From CADEED01 sp039931065 (GTDB lineage: Bacteria; Pseudomonadota; Gammaproteobacteria; Steroidobacterales; Steroidobacteraceae): 64,000 nt of DNA. Under the pieces are notes generated by a model. The model did no database searches and was not told where the DNA came from. It saw nothing but the letters and a program-made list of their open reading frames with translations. Where the stretch lies: positions 248,001 through 312,000 of the forward strand of contig JBDTSP010000003.1 of NCBI GenBank assembly GCA_039931065.1. The letters are read 5' to 3'. Shown one piece after another: positions 24,872 through 34,272 of the stretch. Made by a program: the position numbers and the translations under genes. Position 1 is the stretch's first letter; each line of letters opens with the position of its first letter.

Positions 24872-26035
24872 ATGAGTGCGAAGGATCGACGCGACTTTCT
24901 GCAGCTGGCCGGGCTCACCGGAATGTTTTCGGCGATGGCACCGCAAGCGCTCGCCCAAGGTGCCTCGGGCGCTTTCACGGTCGACCCCGCCAACACTTCC
25001 AAGGCGGAGCTCAAGCCGAAACACTCCATCAAATTCGCGGCCATCGGCCTCGACCACGCGCACATCTACGGCATGATCAACGCCGTGCAGCGCGGCGGCG
25101 GCGAACTCGTTTCATTCTTCGCCACCGATCCGGCGCAGATCGCCGAGTTCCGCAAGCGCGTCGGCGACGTGAAGCTCGCCGCCAGCGAAGACGAAATTTT
25201 GGCTGACAAATCCATCCAGCTCGTGGCGGGCGCTTCGATCCCGGACCTGCGTGCGCCGCTCGGCCTGCGCGTCATGCAGGCCGGCAAGGACTACCTCTCC
25301 GACAAGCCCGGGATCACGACGCTGGCGCAACTCGCCGCGGTGCGCGCCGCGGTCAAGGCGACGCAACGCAAATTCGCCATCATGTATTCCGAGCGCCTCG
25401 AAGTGCGCTCCGCCGTCTACGCCGGCGAGCTGATTAAACAAGGCGCGATCGGCCGCGTGATCCAGACCGTGAACCTCGCGCCGCATCGCGTGAACGCGCC
25501 GAGCCGGCCCGATTGGTTCTGGGACAAGACACGTTACGGCGGCATCCTCACCGACATCGGCTCGCACCAGGCCGATCAGTTCCTCTACTACACCGGAAGC
25601 ATGCGCGCGAAAGTCGTCGCGGCGCAGACCGGCAATCTCAACTATCCGGACAAACCGAAGTTCGAGGACTTCGGCGACATGGTGCTGAGCGGCAACGGCG
25701 GCACAGGTTACGTGCGCGTCGACTGGTTCACTCCCGATGGCCTCGATACCTGGGGCGACGGCCGTCTGTTCGTGCTCGGCACCGAGGGTTACATCGAGCT
25801 TCGCAAGTACACCAACGTCGCCTCGGGCCTCACCGGCGGCAACCACATGTACATCGTCGACAAGAAGCAGGCGCGTTACATCGATTGCAAGGATGTGCCG
25901 CTGCCGTTCGGCCCGCAGTTCGTCACCGACATCGTCGAACGCACACAGGTGGCGCAGGACCAGGAGCAGGCTTTGTTAGCCGCGGAGCTGGTACTCAAGG
26001 CGCAGAAGATCGCGACCCGGCCCACTATCGCCTGA
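24872..26035 (+). CDS. Gfo/Idh/MocA family oxidoreductase with Tat signal
   Basis: 387 residues. The N-terminus DRRDFLQLAGLTGMFSAMAP is a twin-arginine signal ending near PQALAQG, so the folded protein should be exported to the periplasm with its cofactor. HSIKFAAIGLDHAHIYGMIN starts the Rossmann domain; the usual glycine-rich loop is modified to GLDHAHI. SDKPGITTLAQLAAV and TRYGGILTDIGSHQADQFLY are family-typical second-half motifs. It probably oxidises or isomerises a sugar derivative. Only 19 bp separate it from the double esterase gene, which points to a shared carbohydrate pathway. Confidence 0.87.
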   Translation: MSAKDRRDFLQLAGLTGMFSAMAPQALAQGASGAFTVDPANTSKAELKPKHSIKFAAIGLDHAHIYGMINAVQRGGGELVSFFATDPAQIAEFRKRVGDVKLAASEDEILADKSIQLVAGASIPDLRAPLGLRVMQAGKDYLSDKPGITTLAQLAAVRAAVKATQRKFAIMYSERLEVRSAVYAGELIKQGAIGRVIQTVNLAPHRVNAPSRPDWFWDKTRYGGILTDIGSHQADQFLYYTGSMRAKVVAAQTGNLNYPDKPKFEDFGDMVLSGNGGTGYVRVDWFTPDGLDTWGDGRLFVLGTEGYIELRKYTNVASGLTGGNHMYIVDKKQARYIDCKDVPLPFGPQFVTDIVERTQVAQDQEQALLAAELVLKAQKIATRPTIA

Positions 26036-26054
26036 TTCAGGACATCCCAAACGC

Positions 26055-28073
26055 ATGAAAACAAGAAGCAGCCCGCTCGAACCTTCCCTGTTCCTGGCCC
26101 TGTTGGTCTGCACATTCGGATGCGCGCATGCCGACGAATCGGCCGGGCCGCTGTACGTGCCGTACCACGCATCGGGCATCTACGCGCTCGGGGAAACCGC
26201 GGGATGGAATGTGACGCTGCCTTGGAATGCCGCGCCGGTCAGCTACGTGATACGCAGGAACAATCTCGATGAAATCAGCCGCGGCGTCATCAAGCCAGGG
26301 CGGCCCGCAACCATCGAGGCGACGCTTTCCGAGCCCGGCATGGTCTATGTCGAGATTGTCAACTCCTCGAACAGCAAGACGCGCGCGCTCGGCGCGGCGG
26401 TCGCACCCGAGAAGATAGGCCCGGCCGTTCCGGCGCCCGCCGACTTCGATGCGTTCTGGGCCGCGAAGATAAAGGCGCTGCGCGCGGTCCCAGCGAAACC
26501 TGTGCTGACGGCGAAACCCAGCGAGAAGGATGGCGTCGACTTCGCCATCCTCAAGATGGACCACGTCGGCGGCAAACATGTCTGGGGCCAGGTCGCGAAA
26601 CCTCACGACCCCACCAACAAGAAGAAGTATCCGGGACTGCTCATCCTGCAATGGGCCAGCCCGCCCTATCCACTGCAGAAAGCATGGGTCACCGACCGCG
26701 CCGCCGAAGGCTGGCTCGCGGTCAATATCGAGCCGCATGACGTGATGCCCGATCAACCGAAGGAGTACTACGACGCGGTGCCCGACGCGATCAAGCAGTA
26801 CAACGGCATCGAGACGCGCGATCGCGACAAGAACTACTTCCTGCAGATGTACCTCGCCGACATCCGCGCGGCGGACTATCTAGCCAGCCGCCCGGACTGG
26901 GACGGGAAGACGCTGGTGGTGATGGGCACGAGCATGGGCGGCCAGCAGAGTCTGTGCACCGCGGGCCTGCATCCCAAGGTGACCGCGATGTTGATCAACG
27001 TGCCGGCCGGCGCGGATGCCAGCGGCACCGCGCACGGCCGCAAGACCGGCTATCCATTCTGGGACGCGAACGATCCGGCGGTCATGAAAACCGCGCCCTA
27101 CTTCGACACCGTCAACTGCGCATCGCACATCAAGGTGCCGTCACTGGTCGCGATGGGCTTCATCGATACGGTGACGCCGCCGGTCGGCATCTGGGCCGCA
27201 TTCAACGAGCTCAAGGGACCGAAGGAAGCGGCGCCGATGCTCGAGTCGCCGCACAACCATCTCGCCACGCCCGAACAATCGCGGCCGTGGACGAATCGGT
27301 CGGCCGCGTGGTTGAGCGCGCTCGTCAACGGCCGGCCGCCGATCGAACGCGCCGATGTCGCCACGCCGCGCACGGACAAAAACTCCCTGCTGGCGCACGA
27401 ACAACTGCTGGTCAAACGCACGCAGGGACAGATCGACGTCTACTTCATGGGTGATTCGATCACCCGGCGCTGGGGCGCGAGCGACGAGCAGTATCAGAAC
27501 CTGTTCGCGAACTGGAGCGAAAATTTCAAAGGCTGGAACGCCGCCGATTTCGGCTGGGGCGCCGACAAGACACAACACATGTTGTGGCGATTGCAGAACG
27601 GTGAACTCGACGGCGTGAATCCGAAAGTCGTGGTGTTGCTGGCGGGCACGAACAACGTGGGCAATCAGACGCCGCTCGGCAACACCGAGACGCGCGCGGC
27701 CGAAGTGGCGCGCGGTATCGCTGCGGTTGTCAGAGAAATCCGGCGGCGCGCCCCGAAGGCGACGCTGGTCATAACCGGCATCACGCCGCGCGACGACAAC
27801 CTCGCCGTGATGCCGATCATCCGCGCCGCGAACCGCGAAATTGCCGGGCTGGCCGATGGCAAGAAGATACGTTACATAAACATCGAAACTCAGCTCGCCG
27901 ACGCGGCCGGCAACCTGCTTCCGGGCATGGCGGTCGACGGCCTGCACCTGACGCCCAAGGCGTACCAGGTCTGGGCCGACGCCCTGAAACCGATCTTCAC
28001 GGAAATCCTCGGGCCGCCGGCCGCTGTCGATCGCGCGCCGCCGCCGACCGGCGATCCTTCGGCCCAGAAATAG
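26055..28073 (+). CDS. Two-domain carbohydrate esterase: CE7 acetyl xylan esterase plus SGNH hydrolase
   Basis: 672 residues. A signal peptide ends near CAHA. A beta-rich leader (30-115) precedes a CE7/AXE1 alpha/beta hydrolase (about 120-425) with nucleophile Ser293 in VVMGTSMGGQQSL, a likely acid Asp371 in GFIDTVTPP and His400 in ESPHNH. The second half (about 455-665) is an SGNH/GDSL hydrolase with Ser468 in FMGDSITRRWG, Asn534 in LAGTNN and the DxxH pair Asp628/His631 in AVDGLHLTP. Both folds deacetylate plant polysaccharides in known enzymes. All catalytic residues look present. It follows the Tat oxidoreductase by 19 bp, suggesting an operon. Confidence 0.9.
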   Translation: MKTRSSPLEPSLFLALLVCTFGCAHADESAGPLYVPYHASGIYALGETAGWNVTLPWNAAPVSYVIRRNNLDEISRGVIKPGRPATIEATLSEPGMVYVEIVNSSNSKTRALGAAVAPEKIGPAVPAPADFDAFWAAKIKALRAVPAKPVLTAKPSEKDGVDFAILKMDHVGGKHVWGQVAKPHDPTNKKKYPGLLILQWASPPYPLQKAWVTDRAAEGWLAVNIEPHDVMPDQPKEYYDAVPDAIKQYNGIETRDRDKNYFLQMYLADIRAADYLASRPDWDGKTLVVMGTSMGGQQSLCTAGLHPKVTAMLINVPAGADASGTAHGRKTGYPFWDANDPAVMKTAPYFDTVNCASHIKVPSLVAMGFIDTVTPPVGIWAAFNELKGPKEAAPMLESPHNHLATPEQSRPWTNRSAAWLSALVNGRPPIERADVATPRTDKNSLLAHEQLLVKRTQGQIDVYFMGDSITRRWGASDEQYQNLFANWSENFKGWNAADFGWGADKTQHMLWRLQNGELDGVNPKVVVLLAGTNNVGNQTPLGNTETRAAEVARGIAAVVREIRRRAPKATLVITGITPRDDNLAVMPIIRAANREIAGLADGKKIRYINIETQLADAAGNLLPGMAVDGLHLTPKAYQVWADALKPIFTEILGPPAAVDRAPPPTGDPSAQK

Positions 28074-28154
28074 CCGGCAACCCGACGCAAATTCCGTGAC
28101 CTGCCTTGCGCTGCGGGAGCAAGATACGGCGAGGGAGAAATTCGGAGGTCTCGG

Positions 28155-29831
28155 GTGTCATCACCCGCGTTCGCCATCGCGCGCCATGACGCAGCGCTCG
28201 TTATCCAGCGGGCCGCGGCAGCGTTTTGGACCTCGCTTCGCACCACTCATCGCGACATCACGGGCGCGGTCGCCATCTCCCTGGTGGTCCATCTCATCGC
28301 CCTGATCGGCATCGGCTCGGCCATCTACGTCAGCGGTGAAGACGAAACCGACGTGCCCGAACTGTCGGTGCAGATCGAAACGCGCGAAGGCCCTAACAGC
28401 GAGGAATTCACGAAAGCGGCCTTGCCGCAGCCCGCCCCCGATCCGGTCGAAGACGTGTTGCTCGATCCGGGCACCGCGGCGCAGACGCTCGACGCCACTG
28501 CGGTCGCCGACTCGACTCCGCTGCTCGAGGAGACGCCGGACGTAAACGATCTCGATACGCCGGAGGCGGTGGCCCAGGCCGGAGAAGTATCGGAAGCGAC
28601 CGGACCGGTGCTGGCGACCATGGGCGACGCAAGCACCCAGGTTGCGGAAGTGCCCGAAGCGGTCACGAAACCTGCGGCGATGCCGCAGCCCGAACAGGTG
28701 ATGCTCACCCGGAACGTGCAGCAGCTCGCGCAGAAGTTGTTGGACACGAACATGACCAACACCGAGCTCACCTGGCAACAGGACGGCAAACAATATTCGG
28801 CGCACGTCATGCGCCAACCGGCCTCCGACAGCACCGGGCTCGAACAGGTGGTCGCCGAAATCATGACCGACAAGGACGGCAAGCGCATGAAGACGCGCCT
28901 GTCCCTGAAGCGGCTGTCGTTCTCGCACTTCACCCAACTCGTGAATCGCTGGGATCAGAACATCCAGTTGCATGACGACGTCATCGACGGGCGTTTTCAC
29001 AGCAACACCGAGATCGGCATCTCGACCAACAATGGCATCGAGCCGCGTTTCTTCGGCAAGGTGACGACCGCCGCGGCCAACATGACTTACGACGGCACTT
29101 ACATGCGCCGGCGCAATCGCGACGTGTTCCAGGGCGGCATGGAAACGCGCACCGAAAAAGTAGCGTTGCCGCGCGATATGCCGGATGTCGTCAATGGCGG
29201 CACCGAAACCGACCGGCGTATTTTTGAAGAAGACACCCGCGTAATCTTCAATCCGGACGGCAGTTACGCCTGGCAAGCGGCGAATGGCGAGGGCGCAATG
29301 GAACGGGTCGAGCCGTCCAGGCGGCCGAGTTATCTGATCGGCGCGAAGGGTTCGAAGCTGTACGTGCGCGGCACGGTGGCCGGCAATTTCACCGTCTATT
29401 CGCCCACCGATATCGAGATCGAGGGAAACCTCGTCTACCTCCGGGATCCGCGCGAGACGCTGATCTCCCACGATTTTCTGGCGCTGATCTCCGGACGGGA
29501 CATCCGCATCGCCGGGCCGTACGTCACCGGCAAGGGCGATCTGAACATCCACGCGGCGCTATATGCGCACCGGCGCTTCTGCGTCGAATCCGTCGACAAG
29601 ACGCGCGATGGCCGGCTCAACATCCTGGGCAGCCTGACTGCCGGCAGCATCAGCGAAACCGAGCCGCGCTACGCGACCAAGCTCGACTACGACAAACGAT
29701 TCGAATACCTGCGGCCGGCCAGCTTCCCGATGACGCGTCGATACGAAGTCGAATCCTGGGACCCGGACTGGGAAGAGGTCGGAAATCCGGATAGCGGGGC
29801 CGCCACGACCGGCCTTGCGCGCTCCGAGTAG
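28155..29831 (+). CDS. Membrane-anchored protein of unknown function with TonB-like N-terminus
   Basis: 558 residues from GTG 28155, preceded by a perfect GGAGGT 5 nt upstream. A single helix (ITGAVAISLVVHLIALIGIG, about 36-58) is followed by an acidic, Pro- and Thr-rich linker of about 130 residues, as in TonB-type anchors. The C-terminal half (about 370-520) is beta-rich with regular short strands (KLYVRGTVAGNFTVYSPTDI, IEGNLVYL, DIRIAGPYVTGKGDLNIHAA). It resembles bactofilin-like or polymer-forming solenoid sheets by eye. The order resembles a protein spanning from the inner membrane into the periplasm. I do not recognise the family. It is convergent with nothing and 84 bp upstream of deaD. 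Confidence 0.72.
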   Translation: MSSPAFAIARHDAALVIQRAAAAFWTSLRTTHRDITGAVAISLVVHLIALIGIGSAIYVSGEDETDVPELSVQIETREGPNSEEFTKAALPQPAPDPVEDVLLDPGTAAQTLDATAVADSTPLLEETPDVNDLDTPEAVAQAGEVSEATGPVLATMGDASTQVAEVPEAVTKPAAMPQPEQVMLTRNVQQLAQKLLDTNMTNTELTWQQDGKQYSAHVMRQPASDSTGLEQVVAEIMTDKDGKRMKTRLSLKRLSFSHFTQLVNRWDQNIQLHDDVIDGRFHSNTEIGISTNNGIEPRFFGKVTTAAANMTYDGTYMRRRNRDVFQGGMETRTEKVALPRDMPDVVNGGTETDRRIFEEDTRVIFNPDGSYAWQAANGEGAMERVEPSRRPSYLIGAKGSKLYVRGTVAGNFTVYSPTDIEIEGNLVYLRDPRETLISHDFLALISGRDIRIAGPYVTGKGDLNIHAALYAHRRFCVESVDKTRDGRLNILGSLTAGSISETEPRYATKLDYDKRFEYLRPASFPMTRRYEVESWDPDWEEVGNPDSGAATTGLARSE

Positions 29832-29915
29832 CTTTTTCGGCTGCAAATGACAAATTTCGTGCCGTAGACAGCTAATCCGCGTACATTGCGCGCCCCGCCC
29901 CCTTTGAGCTCCTAA

Positions 29916-32015
29916 GTGTCTGAAACTACTCCCTCTCCCAGCTTCTCCGAGCTGGGACTCAGCGAACTCGTCGTCGCCTCCCTCGCGGCCCTCGGGTACG
30001 AATCGCCCACGCCCATCCAGGCGCAAACCATTCCCTTGATCCTTGGGGGCGCCGACCTGCTCGGCCAGGCCTCGACCGGCACCGGCAAGACGGCTGCCTT
30101 CGCGCTGCCGATCCTCACGATGATCGATGTCGAACTCCGCGCGCCGCAGGCGCTGGTGCTCGCCCCGACCCGCGAACTCGCGATCCAGGTCGCCGAGGCT
30201 TTCCAGAAATACGCGGCCAAGATGCCCGGCTTCAACGTGTTGCCGATCTACGGCGGCCAGAGTTACACGCCGCAGCTCAAGGGCCTGAAGCGCGGCGCCC
30301 ATGTCATCGTGGGTACGCCCGGACGCGTCCTCGATCACGTGAAGAGCGGCGCACTGAAGCTCGATCAGCTCAAGTTCCTCGTCCTCGACGAAGGTGACGA
30401 GATGCTGCAGATGGGTTTCGTCGACGACATCGAATGGCTGTTCGAACAGGCGCCGCAGGAAAAGCAGGTCTGCCTGTTCACCGCGACGCTGCCGCACGCC
30501 ATCCGCCGCATCGCCTCGACGCACATGCGCGACCCGCGCGAGATCAGCGTGCAGTCACGCGGTGAAGCCGCGCCGAAAATCCGCCAGCGTTACTGGCTGG
30601 TCAGCGGCCTGCACAAGCTCGACGCGCTCACCCGCGTGCTCGAGGCGGAAAAGTTCGATGCCATTCTCGTGTTCGTACGCACCAAGCTCGAGACCGTCGA
30701 CCTTGCGCAACGTCTCGAAGCGCGCGGCTTTGCCGCTTCCGCTTTGAACGGCGACATGGAACAGCGCCAGCGCGAGCAGATGATCGCGCAATTGAAGAAC
30801 GGCAAGATCGACATCCTGGTCGCCACCGATGTCGCGGCCCGCGGCCTCGACGTGGACCGCATCTCGCACGTGATCAACTACGACATTCCGTACGACTCCG
30901 AAACCTACGTGCATCGCATCGGCCGCACCGGCCGCGCGGGCCGCAGCGGCGACGCGATCCTGTTCGTGAGCCCGCGCGAGCGGAACATGCTGCGCATCAT
31001 CGAGCGGGTGACCCAGCAGCGCATCGAAGAAATGAAGATGCCGAGTGCCGCCGATGTGAACCAGCTGCGTGTGGTCAAGTTCAAGGACAAGATCACCGCC
31101 GCCGTGATGTCGGGCGCCGGACAGGAATTCAAGACGATCCTCGAGCAGATCGAGACGGACGGCAACGTGCCGGCCATCGAGATCGCCGCCGCGCTCGCGA
31201 GCATGGTGCAGGGTTCGACGCCACTGTTCCTCACGCAGAAGCCGGAGTCCGAACAGAAGGCCGCGCCGCCGCGCATTGACGGCAGCGTAGAGACTCAGAC
31301 CTATCGCATCGAAGTCGGCCATGAGCACGGCGTATTGCCGGGCAACATCGTCGGCGCGATCGCCAACGAAGCCGGCATCGAAGGCAAACACATCGGGCAC
31401 ATCGATATCCGCGAAGACCACAGCTACGTGGATCTCCCCGGGTTGCCCGACGAAATGCTCGCGTCGCTGCAAAGCGTACGTGTGCGAGGCGCGGAGATCC
31501 GCATCGCGGCGGTGGCCTCGAAGCCCGACAAGCCGAAGTTCTCGGGTGCATCGCGCCGCCCGGATCGCATGGCGGAAGAAGGCGGCGAAAGGCGCCCGTA
31601 TGCCGGTGGTGGCAAGAAGTTCGAAGGTGGCGGCGAGAAGCGCCCCTACACCGGCGGCGGCAACCGCTTCGACAAGGCCGGCGAGCCACGTCCCTACAAG
31701 AGCGAGCGCTCGCAGTCGCGCAACTACAAGGGTACGCCGCGTTTCCGCGACGATGCTCCTCGTGCGCCGGCATCCGCCGAAGGCGCGGATCGCGCCCCCG
31801 AACGCGGCAGCAGGCCGCCGCGCTTCTCGACGTTTGCCGAGAAGCCGCGTGCTGAAAGCAAGCCTGCGTACGCGGGCAAGCCATCGTTTGGCGCGGGAAA
31901 ACCTTCCTTTGCCGCTGGCAAGCCGGAAGGCTTCAAGAAGAAGTTCGTCGGCAAGGCCGCGGGCGCCAAGGGCTCGTACAAGGGCGGCAAGGCATTCCGC
32001 GACAAGAGTAGCTAG
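29916..32015 (+). CDS. deaD: DEAD-box RNA helicase, DeaD/CsdA type
   Basis: 699 residues from GTG 29916. The Q motif (FSELGLSELVVASLAALGYE), motif I ASTGTGKT (52-59), PTRELA, GTPGR, and motif VI HRIGRTGRAGRSG are intact. Motif II reads DEGD (158-161) instead of DEAD, and motif III is TAT instead of SAT. A C-terminal DbpA-type RNA-binding domain (RIEVGHEHGVLPGNIVGAIA, IDIREDHSYVDLP) is followed by a Lys/Arg/Gly-rich low-complexity tail of about 150 residues. DeaD unwinds structured RNA in ribosome assembly, cold growth and mRNA decay. It converges with the next gene with 3 bp between the stops. Confidence 0.92.
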   Translation: MSETTPSPSFSELGLSELVVASLAALGYESPTPIQAQTIPLILGGADLLGQASTGTGKTAAFALPILTMIDVELRAPQALVLAPTRELAIQVAEAFQKYAAKMPGFNVLPIYGGQSYTPQLKGLKRGAHVIVGTPGRVLDHVKSGALKLDQLKFLVLDEGDEMLQMGFVDDIEWLFEQAPQEKQVCLFTATLPHAIRRIASTHMRDPREISVQSRGEAAPKIRQRYWLVSGLHKLDALTRVLEAEKFDAILVFVRTKLETVDLAQRLEARGFAASALNGDMEQRQREQMIAQLKNGKIDILVATDVAARGLDVDRISHVINYDIPYDSETYVHRIGRTGRAGRSGDAILFVSPRERNMLRIIERVTQQRIEEMKMPSAADVNQLRVVKFKDKITAAVMSGAGQEFKTILEQIETDGNVPAIEIAAALASMVQGSTPLFLTQKPESEQKAAPPRIDGSVETQTYRIEVGHEHGVLPGNIVGAIANEAGIEGKHIGHIDIREDHSYVDLPGLPDEMLASLQSVRVRGAEIRIAAVASKPDKPKFSGASRRPDRMAEEGGERRPYAGGGKKFEGGGEKRPYTGGGNRFDKAGEPRPYKSERSQSRNYKGTPRFRDDAPRAPASAEGADRAPERGSRPPRFSTFAEKPRAESKPAYAGKPSFGAGKPSFAAGKPEGFKKKFVGKAAGAKGSYKGGKAFRDKSS

Positions 32016-32018
32016 GTC

Positions 32019-32684
32019 TCAGTTGGCTGGCCGCAGGGCTTCGGGCTCGGTCCCGTTGCCTTCGCCGGTCTGCGGCAAACGTTGCTCGTCGAAGTACTCG
32101 CGCATGTTGTCGAACATGTTGCCGTTCGCCTTTTCCTTGCCGAGCATGCAGCCGAAGAACATCGCATTCACGATGAAGCAGCCGTTCGGCAGGCGATAGA
32201 TCGCGTTGCCCTTGTCGTCGTATTCGAACCCGTCGACTCCCGGCTTCCACTTGAACTTGCTGAGTTTCGATCGCTGGCGTTTGGTGAGGGAAGCCCAGGT
32301 GCCGCCCGGCCCCGCAAACATCTTGGCGACGCGTTCGGCCTCGGCCTCGCGCGCCAGCAGTCGGGTCACCGACTTCTGGCCTTCGATCGGCCAGTCGACC
32401 CGCCCCAGCTCCGAAGGCGCGGAGATCGTGGCCGACTCGCCTTCCGCCGGTCTTGCCGGCGTGGCAGGCGACGCGGGCGCAGCACTACGTACGGGAGGAG
32501 GCGGCCCGGGTCGCGGCTCATCGGGCTCCTCGGCCGGCTCGATGAACATCGTGATCGGCTCACTGGTGAATTCAGCAACCCGGCGGCCGCTTTCGGGCAC
32601 GAACCCCTGCGTGAACAGCAAATAGATGATGACGACGTGACCGAGCAGCACGCAGAGCAATGCCGCTATCCGACGCCCTATCAT
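32019..32684 (-). CDS. Small TonB-like membrane-anchored protein of unknown function
   Basis: 221 residues from ATG 32684-32682; a start 10 codons earlier is possible. One N-terminal helix (AALLCVLLGHVVIIYLLFTQ) is followed by a Pro/Glu-rich linker (PAEEPDEPRPGPPPPVRSAA) like that of TonB. The rest is a globular domain with KWKPGVDGFEYDDKGNAIYR and two Cys in GCFIVNAMFFGCMLGKEKA. No energy-coupling partner genes (exbB, exbD) are nearby. I do not recognise the C-terminal family. A plain periplasmic anchor is the simplest reading. Confidence 0.68.
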   Translation of the reverse strand: MIGRRIAALLCVLLGHVVIIYLLFTQGFVPESGRRVAEFTSEPITMFIEPAEEPDEPRPGPPPPVRSAAPASPATPARPAEGESATISAPSELGRVDWPIEGQKSVTRLLAREAEAERVAKMFAGPGGTWASLTKRQRSKLSKFKWKPGVDGFEYDDKGNAIYRLPNGCFIVNAMFFGCMLGKEKANGNMFDNMREYFDEQRLPQTGEGNGTEPEALRPAN

Positions 32685-32888
32685 TGAATGAGTCTGACAG
32701 ACTTTCACCGACACGGTTCCCGCCCAGGCGCACGACTCGGCTGGCGGCGACTCCGGCCAACGGCCCGCGTGGGAGCGCGCCTATGCGTGGCGACGGCATT
32801 CAAGTCAAGACTGGCGCCGCATTCGCGGGCGCAGGAAGCCGCTCACTTGCGTAGACTCTCGATCTAACTACTGGACACCGGGATCATC

Positions 32889-32990
32889 ATGATGGCCCTC
32901 GCTCGCTGCGCGCAGACTGTCGCCAACTACGTCGCCATCCTCTTCGGCCTGTGCGCCATCGTCGCCGGCGGACTGTTCGCGGTCTCTTGA
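32889..32990 (+). CDS. Possible 33-residue single-pass membrane protein
   Basis: A 34-codon frame (two ATGs in tandem at its start) encodes a single hydrophobic helix (YVAILFGLCAIVAGGLFAVS) that fills the second half of the peptide. A weak GGGA lies 5 nt upstream. Such very small membrane proteins are common, but this one has no other support. It lies alone between the TonB-like gene and the transporter. Confidence 0.32.
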   Translation: MMALARCAQTVANYVAILFGLCAIVAGGLFAVS

Positions 32991-33105
32991 AGTTCGATTT
33001 TCAGATCGTGACCGGGTTGTAAGACTCACCCTACTTCGCGGGCCGCCGAATACGCCCGCCGGGGGCGACAATGGCGCATATATAAGTGTCGGCCGATGGC
33101 TGACA

Positions 33106-34272
33106 TTGGCGGCCATGCAGGACACCGGCCCCGACCCCAAATTGATCAAAGCGGTCTGGCTGGTCGCCCTCATGGGCGTCGGTGCGGTGTTGTACTTCGC
33201 GCAGGACGTCTTCATCCCCGTCGCCATCGCGCTGTTCCTCGCGATGTTGCTGACGCCCGCCGTGGATTTCCTGCAGCGCTTGCGCATGCGCCGCGGGCTG
33301 GCGGTCGCACTGGTCGCCTGCGTGGTATTCGCGCTGGCCGCGGTCGCGATCAACGCGGTCTGGGGGCCGGCGACGGAATGGCTGGCGCGTGCGCCGCAGA
33401 CGATGCGCAAGATCGATCCGCGCTTGCAACCACTGCGCGAGATGTTCGAACGCGTGGACGACGTCGCCCAGCGGGCCGGTCGGCTCACGCAGGGCGGCGC
33501 GGTAGTTAGCGGCAAGCCGGCGATCGTCACGCCGGTAGCCGGCGAAAGCACCGCGATCGCCTTGACCAAATCCTTCATCGGCAGCCTCACGGTCATTCCG
33601 CTGACTTTGTTCTTCCTGCTGGGCGGCCCACCGCTGCTCGCGCGGATGGGAGCATCTTTGTCGGGCAGCGAGGCCAGCGCCAAGGCGTTGCGATTGACCG
33701 AGGCGATCCGGCAGGAAGTCGGCCGTTACTTCGGCACCATCGCGCTGATCAATTTTGGCCTGGGTTGTGCGACTGCACTGTGCCTGTACGCACTCGGGAT
33801 GCCGAACGCCATCCTCTGGGGTGTGCTGGCCGCGGTGTTCAACTTCGTACCGTATCTCGGACCGATCGCGGCGTTCTTCATTATCGCCATTGTAGCGCTG
33901 GTCACCTTCGACACCACCGGACGCGCGCTCATGGCGCCCGGCGCCTTCCTCTGCCTGCATCTCATCGAAGGCCAGCTGGTGCAGCCGTTGACCGTCGGTC
34001 GGCGCTTCGAAGTCAACGCGCTGGTGGTATTGCTCGCGGTCTGGTTCGGCTACGGCCTCTGGGGCATCCCTGGAATGTTGTTAGCGACGCCGGTGCTGGT
34101 GGCGATCAAGGTGGCCGCGCAGTACCAGCCGTCGTGGCGCACGGTACGGGACTTCCTCACGCCAAACGGCTACTGGCATCCGAAGTCGCTCAAGCGCCTG
34201 CGCAAGGCGGAAGATGCCGGCGTTGCCGTTGCGACGCCGGAAACCCCGCCGGCCACCCGGCGCAGCGCCTAA
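33106..34272 (+). CDS. AI-2E family transporter (PerM/TqsA-like)
   Basis: 388 residues from TTG 33106 (ATG 33115 is an alternative). Eight or so helices, with VFIPVAIALFLAMLLTPAVD near the start and the family-typical FNFVPYLGPIAAFFIIAIVA and LVVLLAVWFGYGLWGIPGML. EGQLVQPLTVGRR precedes the latter, as in other family members. These proteins export autoinducer-2 or act as ion antiporters; the substrate cannot be told from sequence. It converges with the hemerythrin gene with a 4-bp overlap at the stops. Confidence 0.87.
   Translation: MAAMQDTGPDPKLIKAVWLVALMGVGAVLYFAQDVFIPVAIALFLAMLLTPAVDFLQRLRMRRGLAVALVACVVFALAAVAINAVWGPATEWLARAPQTMRKIDPRLQPLREMFERVDDVAQRAGRLTQGGAVVSGKPAIVTPVAGESTAIALTKSFIGSLTVIPLTLFFLLGGPPLLARMGASLSGSEASAKALRLTEAIRQEVGRYFGTIALINFGLGCATALCLYALGMPNAILWGVLAAVFNFVPYLGPIAAFFIIAIVALVTFDTTGRALMAPGAFLCLHLIEGQLVQPLTVGRRFEVNALVVLLAVWFGYGLWGIPGMLLATPVLVAIKVAAQYQPSWRTVRDFLTPNGYWHPKSLKRLRKAEDAGVAVATPETPPATRRSA

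Noticed and set aside
33031..33960. 309-codon minus-strand frame opposite the AI-2E transporter
   Set aside because: Shadow frame; the plus-strand transporter has clear helices and family motifs.
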